Part shown: in pieces, positions 1 to 9,689 of the stretch
Numbering within the stretch: the first letter of the stretch is position 1
Layout of the letters: each line of letters begins with the position of its first letter
Assembly: GCA_040954595.2 (NCBI GenBank)
Contig: CM082588.2
Coordinates: 4,898,001 to 4,962,000 of the forward strand
DNA: 64,000 nt
Reading direction: 5' to 3'
From: Balanoglossus misakiensis
Lineage: Eukaryota > Hemichordata
Translations under genes and position numbers: made by a program
Notes under the pieces: generated by a model
Database searches by the model: none
The model's input: the letters and a program-made list of their open reading frames with translations, nothing else
Told to the model about the DNA's origin: nothing

Positions 1-1310
1 TTAGACGTAGGACCCTTGAACTTTTAAAGTGAGAGTGATTTTAAAATGTCTTGTTTTTTTAGCATGCTTACAAAGATCGGTTCGCCATTTGGTCAAATAT
101 GCGTCGATTTTTTCTGTTTTCACTTCTTTATGTCCGTTACATCGAGACAAAAAAATGGTGATAATTTTACAGTAATTTACCACTTCTGTGTGACTTAAAC
201 AGCAAGTTTTCGTGAGTACTGCTGAGAGCACCCGAGGGGGTGTGTCACTGCGTACGTTGACACCGGCAACGGTCACCCAACGTCAAAGGACAGCGTAGAC
301 AAAGCGAATACAATAGGTGTGAATGGGCTTAAGCGGCAGTCCTAAGTCCTTCTCTTTTTACGTCCATGACTGAAGCTAGTTCATTAAAGCATTTCAAGAG
401 ATCACTGCAAGGCCAGAATCTAAAGTGACGGTGTTCGAAATGAAACACCTCGCTTTTTCACATTTTAGTACGGCTATCTCTGAAATTTTAACTTCCTAAA
501 TCGATTATCAAAAAGTTGACATCTGCGCCAGTGACAATGCCTCGGGGCTTCCTTTGTTTATTCTATCTCGATGATAGATGTGTCTGGTCTGCTTCGGATG
601 TTTCATAATGTATTTATTTATGGGCGAACAGAACCTTCAATCGCGGTGAAATGCCAAGTAGGATTATTGCGGGTATACATATATTGCTCCATTCTCAGTA
701 CTCAGGCGCAGTGTTCATACAAGTAACACGCTTCATCACAAGTCCATGTTTAATTTAGTTTATTCACTAGAGAAACATCGGGTGCAGAAAAACAAGAAAA
801 TGAGAGAGAGAAATAAAACAACTGCTATGGAGTTTTAATTATGCAATTGGTGGAAATATTTCATTTGTTGTCAGGAAATATGTCCCCGCGTGTATTTTCC
901 CTGTCTTTAAATACATCAAATGTCGATCAAAGAGGGAGGTTTGTCATTGATGATTTTCGTTCGAAATTTGTGGCGAAACGCTGATAAGTCTCCCACCCAG
1001 AGAAGGAAAAAGTATATTTATCAGGAGCATGCCAGCCTGTGTTTTACTAGTATTTACATTTTCTATAGTATCAAATCGCAGTCTGTCGCTGCCAACGAGG
1101 AAACGAAAAAAATGATCCCTGCATGTGGCTATTATGATAAGGAAGCTTCCTGGCATTTGATACAACGTAGCTCTTTTTAGAATCAGAAATAGATAACGTA
1201 TAAGTGGTCCAGTTTAATATGATCAAATGTGTTATTTTTGGTCCAGGGACAATTATAATACAGAGTAGTAGGTATAGGGAAGTATTCTTGCCATGATTCA
1301 AACTTTGGTG
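1..1310. other. Non-coding stretch at the left edge, no gene seen
   Basis: I see no supported gene here. The longest minus-strand frame (1-276) begins at a GTG rather than an ATG and resembles nothing I know. The short frames around 920-1180 overlap one another on both strands and lack coding character. The stretch lies downstream of the Ig receptor gene that ends at 1544. Confidence 0.5.
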
Positions 1311-1465
1311 CAGTAAGCGTATTGGCCCGCCAACTTCACAGTAGGCATATTGGCCTGGCAACTTCACAATGAGCATATTGGCCTGGCAACTTTACACTGC
1401 ATGCATTGGTCTGGTAACTTTTTTACAGTACGCTTATTGGCCCGGCAACTTTACAGTACACATAA
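1311..1465. repeat. Short tandem repeat, ~31 bp x 5
   Basis: About five diverged units of roughly 30 bp, each carrying a version of GCATATTGGCCTGGCAACTT followed by YACAGT. The units differ by substitutions and small indels, so the array is old. It lies about 80 bp beyond the stop of the Ig receptor gene, in or just past its 3' UTR. Confidence 0.75.
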
Positions 1466-1481
1466 CACCTTCCTATATATT

Positions 1482-1506
1482 GATTTATTTATTTATTTAT
1501 TTATTT
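1482..1506 (-). terminator. Polyadenylation signal cluster for the 4-Ig receptor gene
   Basis: The plus strand reads (TTTA)n, so the minus strand carries several overlapping AATAAA hexamers about 40-60 bp past the stop codon at 1544. Position and orientation suit a polyadenylation signal. A simple TTTA microsatellite would look the same. Confidence 0.4.
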
Positions 1507-1543
1507 AGTGTATGTATATGGACATGCTTTTTTACTTTATCTA

Positions 1544-3742
1544 TTAGCGCTTCAACTCTGCGTATTCTACGGGCGAGTCTTTCCGTCTGATTTTGGGAGA
1601 GTTTCTCCTGTCAAAGTCAAGGTCTGCGTAAACCAAACCTTCCACATTTCTCTCCTTTTTACCGTGATCGCCATTACCATCATTATTGTCACTATTTCGG
1701 GCACCAACGTTAGACTGACCGCCACATCCGTTGCCATCACTACCACAGACGTCGTCTCGTGCTGCATCTTTCCGGACCTCGGTTGGTGGGGCTCGTAGAG
1801 AAAGGTCGAACGAGGTCAAACTAACATCATCATCTCCATGTTCTGGGGGTTCTTGTTTCACGTTGCGGTTGCTGAATCTCTCGCCGTCATCCCCGCAGAC
1901 TACGGGTGATTGGCCACTGTTGGCGTTGATTAGTGCCGCAACGTGTCTGAGGTCTTCAGTCGCGACGGTCGAAGGGTCATCGGAGATAGACGAGGCACGG
2001 GAGTCTTTCACCGTGACCGGCGACGAACATGCCGTCGTCATGTTGTTCTCTTCGCTGATGTTCAAATCGTTCAAAACGACTTCTTCGTCAGTGGGCGTTT
2101 CGTAATCATTCTCGACCCGAAGAGCGTTCTCTGCCGAGTTGAAACGCCGAAGCCGGCATGCGTCCGTGTTGTCGATGTAGGTCTCCGGTGTCCATTTTCT
2201 ACGTCGCCTGTAGCGATGTAAGACGACGCCGACCACGATTAGGCTGAGAAAGAAAATTGCTAGCGACGGCAATGTCATGTAGATGATCGAAGTGTTGTCT
2301 AAGGCGGTTGACGAATCCGGCCTTGGAATTATCGCCGGCGACGTCGCCGAGTCGACGGTGAATTTAGCAGTCGTCGTGTTTTTCAAAGGCGGTGAGCTGG
2401 CGACGCTCAAAGTCCCGGCGTTCTCGTGTCTTTCAAATTTCTTCACGGTCACCTTTCTCGACAATGTACTGGTCCTGACCTGATTCCGCACCGCACACGT
2501 TATCTGCATACCGTCGTTTCCCTCGTGTAAGTTCTTCACCGTGATGGTTCGGCCCCGTCTCGCCACGTGATAGCAGGCGCCGGTTTCGGCTATCGGCCGT
2601 TGGTTCAGCAGCCACTGGTACTCCGATACCGGAGGGTTTGCGATGGCCGAGCATTCCAGGCGGAAAGACCCGTTGACGTGTGTTTCGACGGAGACTGGGA
2701 AAATGGATATGATCGGCGGATAGTACACTCGGAACGGTCCGAGCTTGCATTGTCTCTGGTCGAGGGTGGCGATGGGGCTGTGGATGACACAGGATACCAC
2801 TGTCTTGTCGTCAACGGCTGATAGAGTCCAGCTATCGCGTATGTCGAACCGACCTGTGTTAGGGAACAGCCGCGAGCCGTTGAACTCACCCAAGTCCGTG
2901 AACCACGAGAGGTAGTGCAGCGCCTCTGATGTGTTTTTGCCGCGGACAGAGCACGTGGTTGTCAACCCATCCCCGGCCTCGTAGAACTCACGCGGCCCGC
3001 TCTCTGTCTCGCAGGAGTATCGCAGAACCGACAGCGACGCTTTCTGCGAATTCATGATCCCGTGTCCCCGCGAGAGGTAGACCATGCAGTAGTATTCGCC
3101 GCCGTCTTCGGGGGACAGGTTGCTAATCCTCAAGTCAAATTCACCGGAGGATGTTGAGCCGGTCACCGCGTAATGGTCGAGATCTTCCGCCCCGTCTGGC
3201 AATCTGTTCATCGATATGTGATGGTTTGTTGATATGACGTCGCTTCCTTTTATCCACCGCACCACCATCTTGTCGTGCGTGAAGTTGTTGACATGGCAAC
3301 GGAGCACGGCCGTTTCTCCATCCACGGTCATCACGTCTTCTGGCTGTTGGTCGAAGCTCGGGATTGGAAGCGGTAGAATGGAGAGGACGCCGGGGTTGGA
3401 CTCGGCGAGCTGGCTCCCGCCGGAGCCGAATATCGCGCACGTGTACTCTCCGCCGTCACTCCATGCGACGTCGCGGATCTTCAGATCGTGCAGGCCACGT
3501 GGTTCCACGGACACTATCTCGTACTTTGGATCAGTCTCTGAATCAATCAGCGTGCCGTTGAACTTCCATCGCACCGTGTACCCAGCTCGGAGTCCGTCCA
3601 CGCTGCAATACATCACACCAGTGGTTCCCTGGATGACGTCAATATTCTGAGGGTCGCCTTTGATGCGTGCATAAGAACTGGACGCCCTCGCTGCAACACC
3701 ACAGAAAATCAAGAAAACCAAACGTAGCACTGATGCCGACAT
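1544..3742 (-). CDS. Intronless type I receptor: four Ig domains, TM, ITIM-like tail (Ig-1)
   Basis: Probable cell-surface immunoreceptor of 732 aa in one exon. I start at the ATG at 3742: it is followed by a signal peptide (residues 1-20), and the longer frame's ATG at 3832 lies upstream of a TATA box. Four Ig-like domains are visible from Cys/Trp/Cys sets near 46/59/102, 149/163/219, 264/280/318 and 364/377/416, with DGGEYTC and DGGEYYC before the last Cys of domains 1 and 2. A Ser/Thr-rich stalk precedes a TM segment (about 486-508) that is followed by RYRRRRK. The tail ends with two ITIM-like motifs, LVYADL (Tyr about 705) and VEYAEL (Tyr about 727). By family knowledge such motifs bind SH2 phosphatases when phosphorylated; that function is inferred here. 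Single-exon structure is odd for an Ig receptor. The gene at 5177-7135 is a clear paralogue. Confidence 0.88.
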   Translation of the reverse strand: MSASVLRLVFLIFCGVAARASSSYARIKGDPQNIDVIQGTTGVMYCSVDGLRAGYTVRWKFNGTLIDSETDPKYEIVSVEPRGLHDLKIRDVAWSDGGEYTCAIFGSGGSQLAESNPGVLSILPLPIPSFDQQPEDVMTVDGETAVLRCHVNNFTHDKMVVRWIKGSDVISTNHHISMNRLPDGAEDLDHYAVTGSTSSGEFDLRISNLSPEDGGEYYCMVYLSRGHGIMNSQKASLSVLRYSCETESGPREFYEAGDGLTTTCSVRGKNTSEALHYLSWFTDLGEFNGSRLFPNTGRFDIRDSWTLSAVDDKTVVSCVIHSPIATLDQRQCKLGPFRVYYPPIISIFPVSVETHVNGSFRLECSAIANPPVSEYQWLLNQRPIAETGACYHVARRGRTITVKNLHEGNDGMQITCAVRNQVRTSTLSRKVTVKKFERHENAGTLSVASSPPLKNTTTAKFTVDSATSPAIIPRPDSSTALDNTSIIYMTLPSLAIFFLSLIVVGVVLHRYRRRRKWTPETYIDNTDACRLRRFNSAENALRVENDYETPTDEEVVLNDLNISEENNMTTACSSPVTVKDSRASSISDDPSTVATEDLRHVAALINANSGQSPVVCGDDGERFSNRNVKQEPPEHGDDDVSLTSFDLSLRAPPTEVRKDAARDDVCGSDGNGCGGQSNVGARNSDNNDGNGDHGKKERNVEGLVYADLDFDRRNSPKIRRKDSPVEYAELKR

Positions 3743-3815
3743 TATCCGGGACTGATTCGCAAAAAAATGCGCAATTGTAGAAAACGATCTGCTAACGCCT
3801 CGAGATCTGGCGTTT

Positions 3816-3824
3816 CTATTTATA
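3816..3824 (-). promoter_or_regulatory. TATA box of the Ig-1 gene
   Basis: The minus strand reads TATAAATAG, a near-consensus TATA box, 74 bp upstream of the ATG at 3742. Transcription would start around 3785-3790. The ATG at 3742 is then the first in the transcript, which is why I reject the upstream in-frame ATG at 3832. Confidence 0.6.
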
Positions 3825-3842
3825 TTTGTCATCCGCGGCGAG

Positions 3843-5176
3843 TAATCATCACGTTATGTTTATTCACAATTTGGGGTATCTGTTTCTTGTTTTTGCATTT
3901 ACATGGTGTCTATGACCGACCGTGGCTGCGTGAAGTCAACTTTTAAGGAAAGAAAAATAACAGGCAATGATTGGTTAAAGATAATGCAACGCGTCACTGG
4001 GGAAAAAATTGCCACGAACGGAAAGACTGTGATGGTGAGATTGTGTAATATGACCGAGCGTTTACCTGGTTACTCGGCGTACAGGAAACAGATTGCATGT
4101 CGAAATTCCCCCCCCCCCCCCGGCAATAAATATGCCGATGTGTGTACCTTCAATCATAGACAGTATGTCTATGCACAGACATTGTCTGTGGTCTATGCTT
4201 CAATTCAAAAGCAATGAAACGTCACGACAGACTGAGGGTAGTGGTCAGTTTTATTTCCTTATTGCTTCTCTGTGATAAGATATATTGTATACAAGGTAAT
4301 TGTACCGGCTAACTTTATCCAAAAATGAATTATTTTCACCAAACACATTATAGGTCGCATATACTCATATAGTTTGTACTAATAGTGCTATAGGACACCG
4401 CTCCGAAACTGTTTTGTCAGGAAATAGAAGTCAGTCGGGTTTCTCGACGTCACACCGTGTACTTCCTCGTGCACTGCTCAACCCGACGCAAACAGTGACG
4501 ATGACATGCCCGACCAAGTGGGCGGGGAGCATGTCCGGTAATATTACGTACGGAGTCGAACCAGCTTCATATGATCGGCGCAAGTTCTTGGAAAGGTGAC
4601 AAAACGCGTCCCTATTCTGACAGTCTTCGAGTAATGTATGAGGAAATAATCTATCCAGACGCCCCCTTTCTTAGGAATTATGACGTAGATGTGTAGCGGG
4701 TACCACGGTTCACGCTGCGAACCGCTACTGGGTGATCTATAGTTTACACCCAGACCCTCTCTTCACCACATACCTCCGTATATATGGAGCAGAACTGCGG
4801 TTGATATTCGATACCTGATGAATGGACTCTCTCGTTGTAAGCTGTTCGCCACTGGTCGCATGATTTGTGTTGGGTCCGAGCAGCCTGACCTCAGAACTTA
4901 TATCGTGGGTGTCACTTTTCACGCCAAATAGGTACGCGTGACCTCATGTTAAAGACACCAGATTCTAAAAACAGATATACACCGTAACACATCCGACGCA
5001 TTGCCGGAAATTTGTGTCTCTTAAGCTTGTTACTGCATAATTATATTGAAAAATAAGCTTGCCCAAATTTAACATACATAAGAGGCTTGAGTTGGGTTCA
5101 TAATAAATAAAATGTTTTGTTGGTTACAGTCAACAGTGTAAAGTCTTAATGTTGTCCCTGGGTGGCTATGACTCTT
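3843..5176. other. Intergenic region between the Ig-1 and Ig-2 genes
   Basis: No gene is supported in these 1.3 kb. It holds a run of 14 C (4108-4121), two adjoining perfect palindromes (4155-4173 and 4174-4190), and otherwise unremarkable AT-rich DNA. It would include the Ig-1 promoter and the Ig-2 3' flank. Confidence 0.5.
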
Positions 5177-7135
5177 TCAGAGTTTAAGGTCAGCGTACGT
5201 CACAGGGGATTCTCTTCGCTTAGCCTCCCAGTTGGCCGCGGTCTCGTCGTCGTTGTCATGGTGATCTAGCTCGGCATATATTAACCCCTCCACGTTCTCT
5301 TGCCTCTTGCTTGTCTCTGCTTCACGGGGACCGGTTTCTCTGCCTGTAGTTTGGTCCCCCCGTAGCGGGACGACTTCGTACTCGGGGTTGCCGTTGCTCA
5401 CTGCTTTCTTTGCCGCTCGGTCTTTGCGTTTTTTGCTTTTATCGACCTGGGCGTACGTCACCTCGACATTGTCCTGTTTGTCGCTCTCGTTAGGCACGGG
5501 ACTTTTGGAGTTTTCCGTCGCAACGGTTTGTGGTAAGCAAACCTCGTAGTCGCGACCCTTGAGGGGAGCTCTCTGCTCGTCGACGGGGTCGTAGACATTT
5601 CCAACGTCGTCCTTTCCGTTACTAATGCTCGTCAGCGGATATGATGTATCAGGCGATGGCTGCATGTGCGTCTGTTTTCCGTTCTTTCGTTTAAGTTTCA
5701 GGTAAAGCGTGAGAACACACAATATGATGAACATCGCTAGAATGAGACAAGAAAATCCCACGATGACGTAAATAATTACCGGTGAAACGGCCGACTTTGC
5801 GTTGGGGCGAGGTGTGGTTTCCATGGGAACGGTAGATTCAATGACGTTCACCGTTGCTGTGGCTGACGGAAGTGTTTCACTTTCGGGTCTGCAAGTCACC
5901 TTTAATTGGGTTCTGTTTGCCGCAGGAAAGTCGACGAATTCTTCCAAGTTTATGGCCAAATGAGAACCAGAATAATTCAACTGTTTATCGTTCAGCATCC
6001 ACTGCCACGGGTATTCCCCGACAGGTGGGTTGGCTCGAAGTGAACACGTGAAATTAACTGACTGATGGGCGTATGCCCGGACTGTCTGGGGATGTATGGA
6101 CACTATTGGACCGAAGTGCACGTTGAGGGGACCAATCACACATTGCCGCTGATTGGAGACAGCAGCACCCTTCAATACACACGTTATATTGGCACCGTTG
6201 TCGTCAGCCGTCAATGTCCACGTGTCTCTGATATCAAAATTGTCTGGATGAACACGCGTTCCATTTTTCTCTTCGCCATTTCGCAGCCACGACAGACGAA
6301 CCGGTGCATTTCCTCCCCTCGAGATGCAATCAGTTGTCAGATTATCGCCCTCCGAATAAGTCCCACCTTGGTTTGGATGGCACGATGGGTAGCCAATATC
6401 GGGTGGGTAGATAACATGTATCGTCGCTTCTCGTGAACTCAAAATGACCCTTTTCAATGTCTTGTGGTACACCCCACAAGAAAACATCCCAGCGTCACTT
6501 CGTCGCACGTTCAAGATTCTCAAATGAAAGGCCTGGTAGTCGTCTCCAATGACTAAGTATCGATCTTCGACCTGATCATTTCTGATCGTTTTGTCGTCAG
6601 AGATGATCTCGGTTCCCCTCAACCACTGCACCGTTGTCGTATTGGGATCCCTGTTTTCTATTCTGCACCGTAGAAGAGTATTGCTACCCTCTACGACAGT
6701 CTCGTCGTCAGGTTCACGTCGGAACACGGGAGTTGAAGCGGCAACGATGACGACATTTGCAACTCGCGAGTAGGGTTGTGTTGGTAAAGTATTTTTGTAC
6801 GCTAGGCATCGATAGGACCCTTGGTTAGTTTGACTTGCACTGATGATCGTCAAATAACTGGTATATGTACCATTGTGTCTACCAACATTTCTTGCTTCGT
6901 TAATGTCAACGCCGTCATCATGTGCGTAAAGATAGTTTTTATCATTGAATTGCCAGTAAATCTGGTAAGTGCTGTTGTCTCCATTGATCTTGATGAACAT
7001 TGAGCACTGCAGCTGAAATGACGTACCCACAACGACTTCAGTATCGGTCGGTTCCACCACAAAGTAATGTTCCGCTGCGACTCCACGCAGCACCAGAACA
7101 CACGTCAAGACCATGAAGTTGCCGACACGCGACAT
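5177..7135 (-). CDS. Intronless type I receptor: four Ig domains, TM, multi-tyrosine tail (Ig-2)
   Basis: A 652-aa putative surface receptor from a single exon, paralogous to the gene at 1544-3742. The ATG at 7135 gives a good signal peptide (MSRVGNFMVLTCVLVLRGV); the frame stays open to an ATG at 7315, but that would bury the signal sequence. Ig-domain Cys pairs lie near 44/110, 157/220, 270/319 and 364/415, with many N-glycosylation sequons. The TM is at about 453-478, followed by KLKRKNGK. Tail tyrosine motifs include YEVCLP, VTYAQV, YEVVPL and the terminal pair LIYAEL plus VTYADL. The last pair matches the ITIM pattern and its spacing matches the paralogue. VTYADL is close to motifs in vertebrate SIRP-type receptors (family knowledge), so inhibitory signalling is a reasonable inference. 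Ligand unknown. Confidence 0.88.
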   Translation of the reverse strand: MSRVGNFMVLTCVLVLRGVAAEHYFVVEPTDTEVVVGTSFQLQCSMFIKINGDNSTYQIYWQFNDKNYLYAHDDGVDINEARNVGRHNGTYTSYLTIISASQTNQGSYRCLAYKNTLPTQPYSRVANVVIVAASTPVFRREPDDETVVEGSNTLLRCRIENRDPNTTTVQWLRGTEIISDDKTIRNDQVEDRYLVIGDDYQAFHLRILNVRRSDAGMFSCGVYHKTLKRVILSSREATIHVIYPPDIGYPSCHPNQGGTYSEGDNLTTDCISRGGNAPVRLSWLRNGEEKNGTRVHPDNFDIRDTWTLTADDNGANITCVLKGAAVSNQRQCVIGPLNVHFGPIVSIHPQTVRAYAHQSVNFTCSLRANPPVGEYPWQWMLNDKQLNYSGSHLAINLEEFVDFPAANRTQLKVTCRPESETLPSATATVNVIESTVPMETTPRPNAKSAVSPVIIYVIVGFSCLILAMFIILCVLTLYLKLKRKNGKQTHMQPSPDTSYPLTSISNGKDDVGNVYDPVDEQRAPLKGRDYEVCLPQTVATENSKSPVPNESDKQDNVEVTYAQVDKSKKRKDRAAKKAVSNGNPEYEVVPLRGDQTTGRETGPREAETSKRQENVEGLIYAELDHHDNDDETAANWEAKRRESPVTYADLKL

Positions 7136-7315
7136 GACTGTAACCACAGGCAAGTAAAACACTTCAGAACGGTGGCGCGGCTGTGTCTCCGCCACTGCTG
7201 GTTTCCGTACTGCTTGACTTCCGCCTTCGTTGACAAAGTGCGTAGTAAAGTTCTTCTGTTCGCAGAATTGATTACAGCAGGCGTATAGTTGGACATGCGC
7301 AGTATACTGTAACAT

Positions 7316-8755
7316 CGCGTCACAGTGCCGTATTTAGATACGTACGTGTGCCGACCTGTGAGGAATGTGACCACTGCCACGGGCGGCCGCGACCTTGGTC
7401 TGGCACGATGAACAAGTCATTTTGACATCTCCATTGTATAGCCTCCGTAACGTAATCTTTAGACTGTGAATCAACTACAATTTTGTTGTACTTCTTACAG
7501 CATGTTACAACGTCCAGTAGAACTACATGTACTTGACAATACAGTATGCGTATTTGTAACAATCATGTGTTCCCGGTAACTCGACTATAAGGAGTAATGT
7601 CACAAAGTCCAATTTGAGTACTGGGTGAAAAATTAAAAAAAACTTCCGATGTGGCCTTACTGAAGGGAATGTCACAGGAAACACGTTATTTTCTATTTTT
7701 GGCCGGCCACACACCGAATGTAGTTTGGCGATGTCATTGGCGAAAAGGCAAGAATTTCTCTGCCCCGTGCGATTCCACTACACTCCAGCATATGATTCAG
7801 ACATCTCGTGTGAACATGGATGAAACTATTGTTTCGTTCGCGGTCAGAAACGTATCTTGAAAAGTGAACGCCTGGTGGCGACAGACATTACCCAGCAGTA
7901 CCACTCGGACAATGCATTGTCATCAGTGCGCCCTCAATCTAGTCTGGTCACCGATCTACTTTGCTACGTCACTTGGCACCCTGAACCAATACTCCGCGGC
8001 AACTTTTATCACTGTTGTTGGAAGTCGCGTGATATTGTGAATCCGACATGTATGTATGTATGCAGTGTTAAACACAGAAAATAACAAATACCAACATTTG
8101 GAAAACGACTGGTCTAATACACCTCGTGACACTGGTTCATAAGCACTTGAAATACAAATGTCATGTTTATCTTCAACAAATCGACATTTTAAAAACCATT
8201 GGTGAAACTATTTTCACTCTTCGGATTTTTAGTATTCTTACAAAGGAGAATCCTAAAGTCCATAGTGTTTAAAAGAAATAACAATTATACATTTTCAACT
8301 CCTTACTGTTACACCCAAGACTAGTTTCAAAGTCCCATAGACTTACGGTAAATGAGTTATGTAAAGGAAGTTAGTCATAAAAATGAACACTATTGCGCGA
8401 AATATGTCAAAATGTGTTGCTATTGGCAATTTAAGATGAGTTCCTTATCGAGCTGATGTCGATGAAACGCGATGACGCACACAGTGTTCCGTATTTCGAT
8501 ATGTAACAAAATACATCTGAGTACTATACGCGCATTTTTTACATTCAACGTGTCGTATAGATGTCTGAATAATATAACAGGAAATGGTTTAAATAAACTG
8601 TAATAACGATTGCTGTCTATACACTGGTCATTTTCTGGTTGCCTATAAATTCCTGGTTATCACTGAGTGTGGGATCAGTTAATCACAATTTTGGTACAAG
8701 TCTAAAATCGACAGGTTGTTGTAGTTATAGTTATACAGGTGAACATTTTTCAGTT
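7316..8755. other. Intergenic region, no gene seen
   Basis: About 1.4 kb between Ig-2 and the adaptor-like gene. The short open frames at 7320-8084 lie on both strands without signal peptides, domains or plausible splice structure. I see no repeat or RNA gene in it. Confidence 0.45.
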
Positions 8756-9610
8756 TTAAGGTGGTGTTTCCAAGCTCTTGACTTTGACCTCGGCGTATAC
8801 CACGGGTGCCTCTTTCCGATGCACTTTCACGCCGTCATCACCTCTGGCACGATCATGGACCTGTAGATCGGCATAAACCAATCTCTCTACGTTCTTGCGT
8901 AGCTTGCTTTCCGGTGTTTCATTAAGGTCACTGTCGTCAGTTTTATCGTTGCCCTGCGCAGCTTCTTCATCTCTGTTGCGGGCAGCGGCGTTTTCGCACT
9001 CATCCCGGCCAATCTCCTCCCGTTTGAAGCTGACCTCACTGTACATCACGGGTGCCTCTCGTCGGCGCACTTGACCGTCACTGTCTCCCTTTCCATGAAT
9101 CTCCAGATCTACATAGACCAATCGCTCCACGTTCTTGCGTAGATTACTGTCCCGTGTGTCACCAAGGCCCTTGTCTGTTTTACCACTGTCTTGTGCAGCC
9201 GCGTTATTTTTCTCGGGGGCGGCGTTTTCGCAACCTTCAAACCCGCTCCTCGTCTCCTTGGTTCCCGAGACAGCCCTGTCTGTGGGCCCGGGCTCGACGT
9301 TGCCCTTTCCATATCCCCCTGGCTGGCGCGGATGCGTTTTAGTATCAACATTTGGTCGTTCGCAGACGTCCTCGCGATTGATACTCGGGGAAGCGCTTTG
9401 CTCAGTTTCCACTCCCGGACCGGCAATGGTACCACCCGCGTCCCCTGCTGGTGGCGTCGACAGCGATGGAGTCCCAGCGGGCAACTTCTCCCTGGTCACC
9501 CGCTTTCCACATTTCCCCTTCTTTATGCAACATAAAGCGATGCCCATCGTGATGACCGTGACGAGCAACAGACAGAAGACTCCGATGAGAATGACAATCA
9601 TGGCCGACAT
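8756..9610 (-). CDS. Single-pass, ectodomain-less protein with four ITIM-like motifs (adaptor-like)
   Basis: A 284-aa protein in one exon. The frame extends upstream to a GTG at 9634 and is closed by a TAA just before; the first ATG is at 9610, which I use. Residues 4-27 form an N-terminal TM anchor, followed by CC (27-28), Cys34 and basic residues, so the tail is probably cytosolic and possibly palmitoylated. The tail contains a duplicated ~80-residue unit (about 127-197 and 205-276). Each copy runs CENAA, SxLRKNVERLVY, REAPVxY and yields ITIM-like LVYVDL (Tyr166), VMYSEV (Tyr190), LVYADL (Tyr246) and VVYAEV (Tyr272). The same module ends the two neighbouring Ig receptors. Topology resembles vertebrate transmembrane adaptors such as LAT or SIT. 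It could instead be a receptor that lost its ectodomain, or a 3' exon whose upstream exons I missed. Confidence 0.6.
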   Translation of the reverse strand: MSAMIVILIGVFCLLLVTVITMGIALCCIKKGKCGKRVTREKLPAGTPSLSTPPAGDAGGTIAGPGVETEQSASPSINREDVCERPNVDTKTHPRQPGGYGKGNVEPGPTDRAVSGTKETRSGFEGCENAAPEKNNAAAQDSGKTDKGLGDTRDSNLRKNVERLVYVDLEIHGKGDSDGQVRRREAPVMYSEVSFKREEIGRDECENAAARNRDEEAAQGNDKTDDSDLNETPESKLRKNVERLVYADLQVHDRARGDDGVKVHRKEAPVVYAEVKVKSLETPP

Positions 9611-9671
9611 GAAAATATCAACACACTCGTTCACTTGTTAAAGTTAACAACTGACGTATACGTTCGCAGTG

Positions 9672-9681
9672 CCAAATAAGG
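9672..9681 (-). promoter_or_regulatory. CArG box (SRF-type site) upstream of the adaptor-like gene
   Basis: CCAAATAAGG is a perfect CC(A/T)6GG element 62 bp upstream of the ATG at 9610. By family knowledge SRF/MADS proteins bind this sequence. A chance match to a 10-bp degenerate site in one window is quite possible. Confidence 0.3.
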
Positions 9682-9689
9682 GAAGGATA

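Noticed and set aside
1-276. Minus-strand 91-codon frame
   Set aside because: It begins at GTG rather than ATG, has no recognisable domain and no splice partner.
2433-3650. Several open frames on both strands inside the Ig-1 gene
   Set aside because: They are shadows of the GC-richer receptor coding sequence; only the long frame shows Ig, TM and tail features in order.
4540-4570. tRNA T-arm on the minus strand (GGTTCGACTCC)
   Set aside because: The flanking bases do not form the T stem, and no anticodon or D arm lies upstream.
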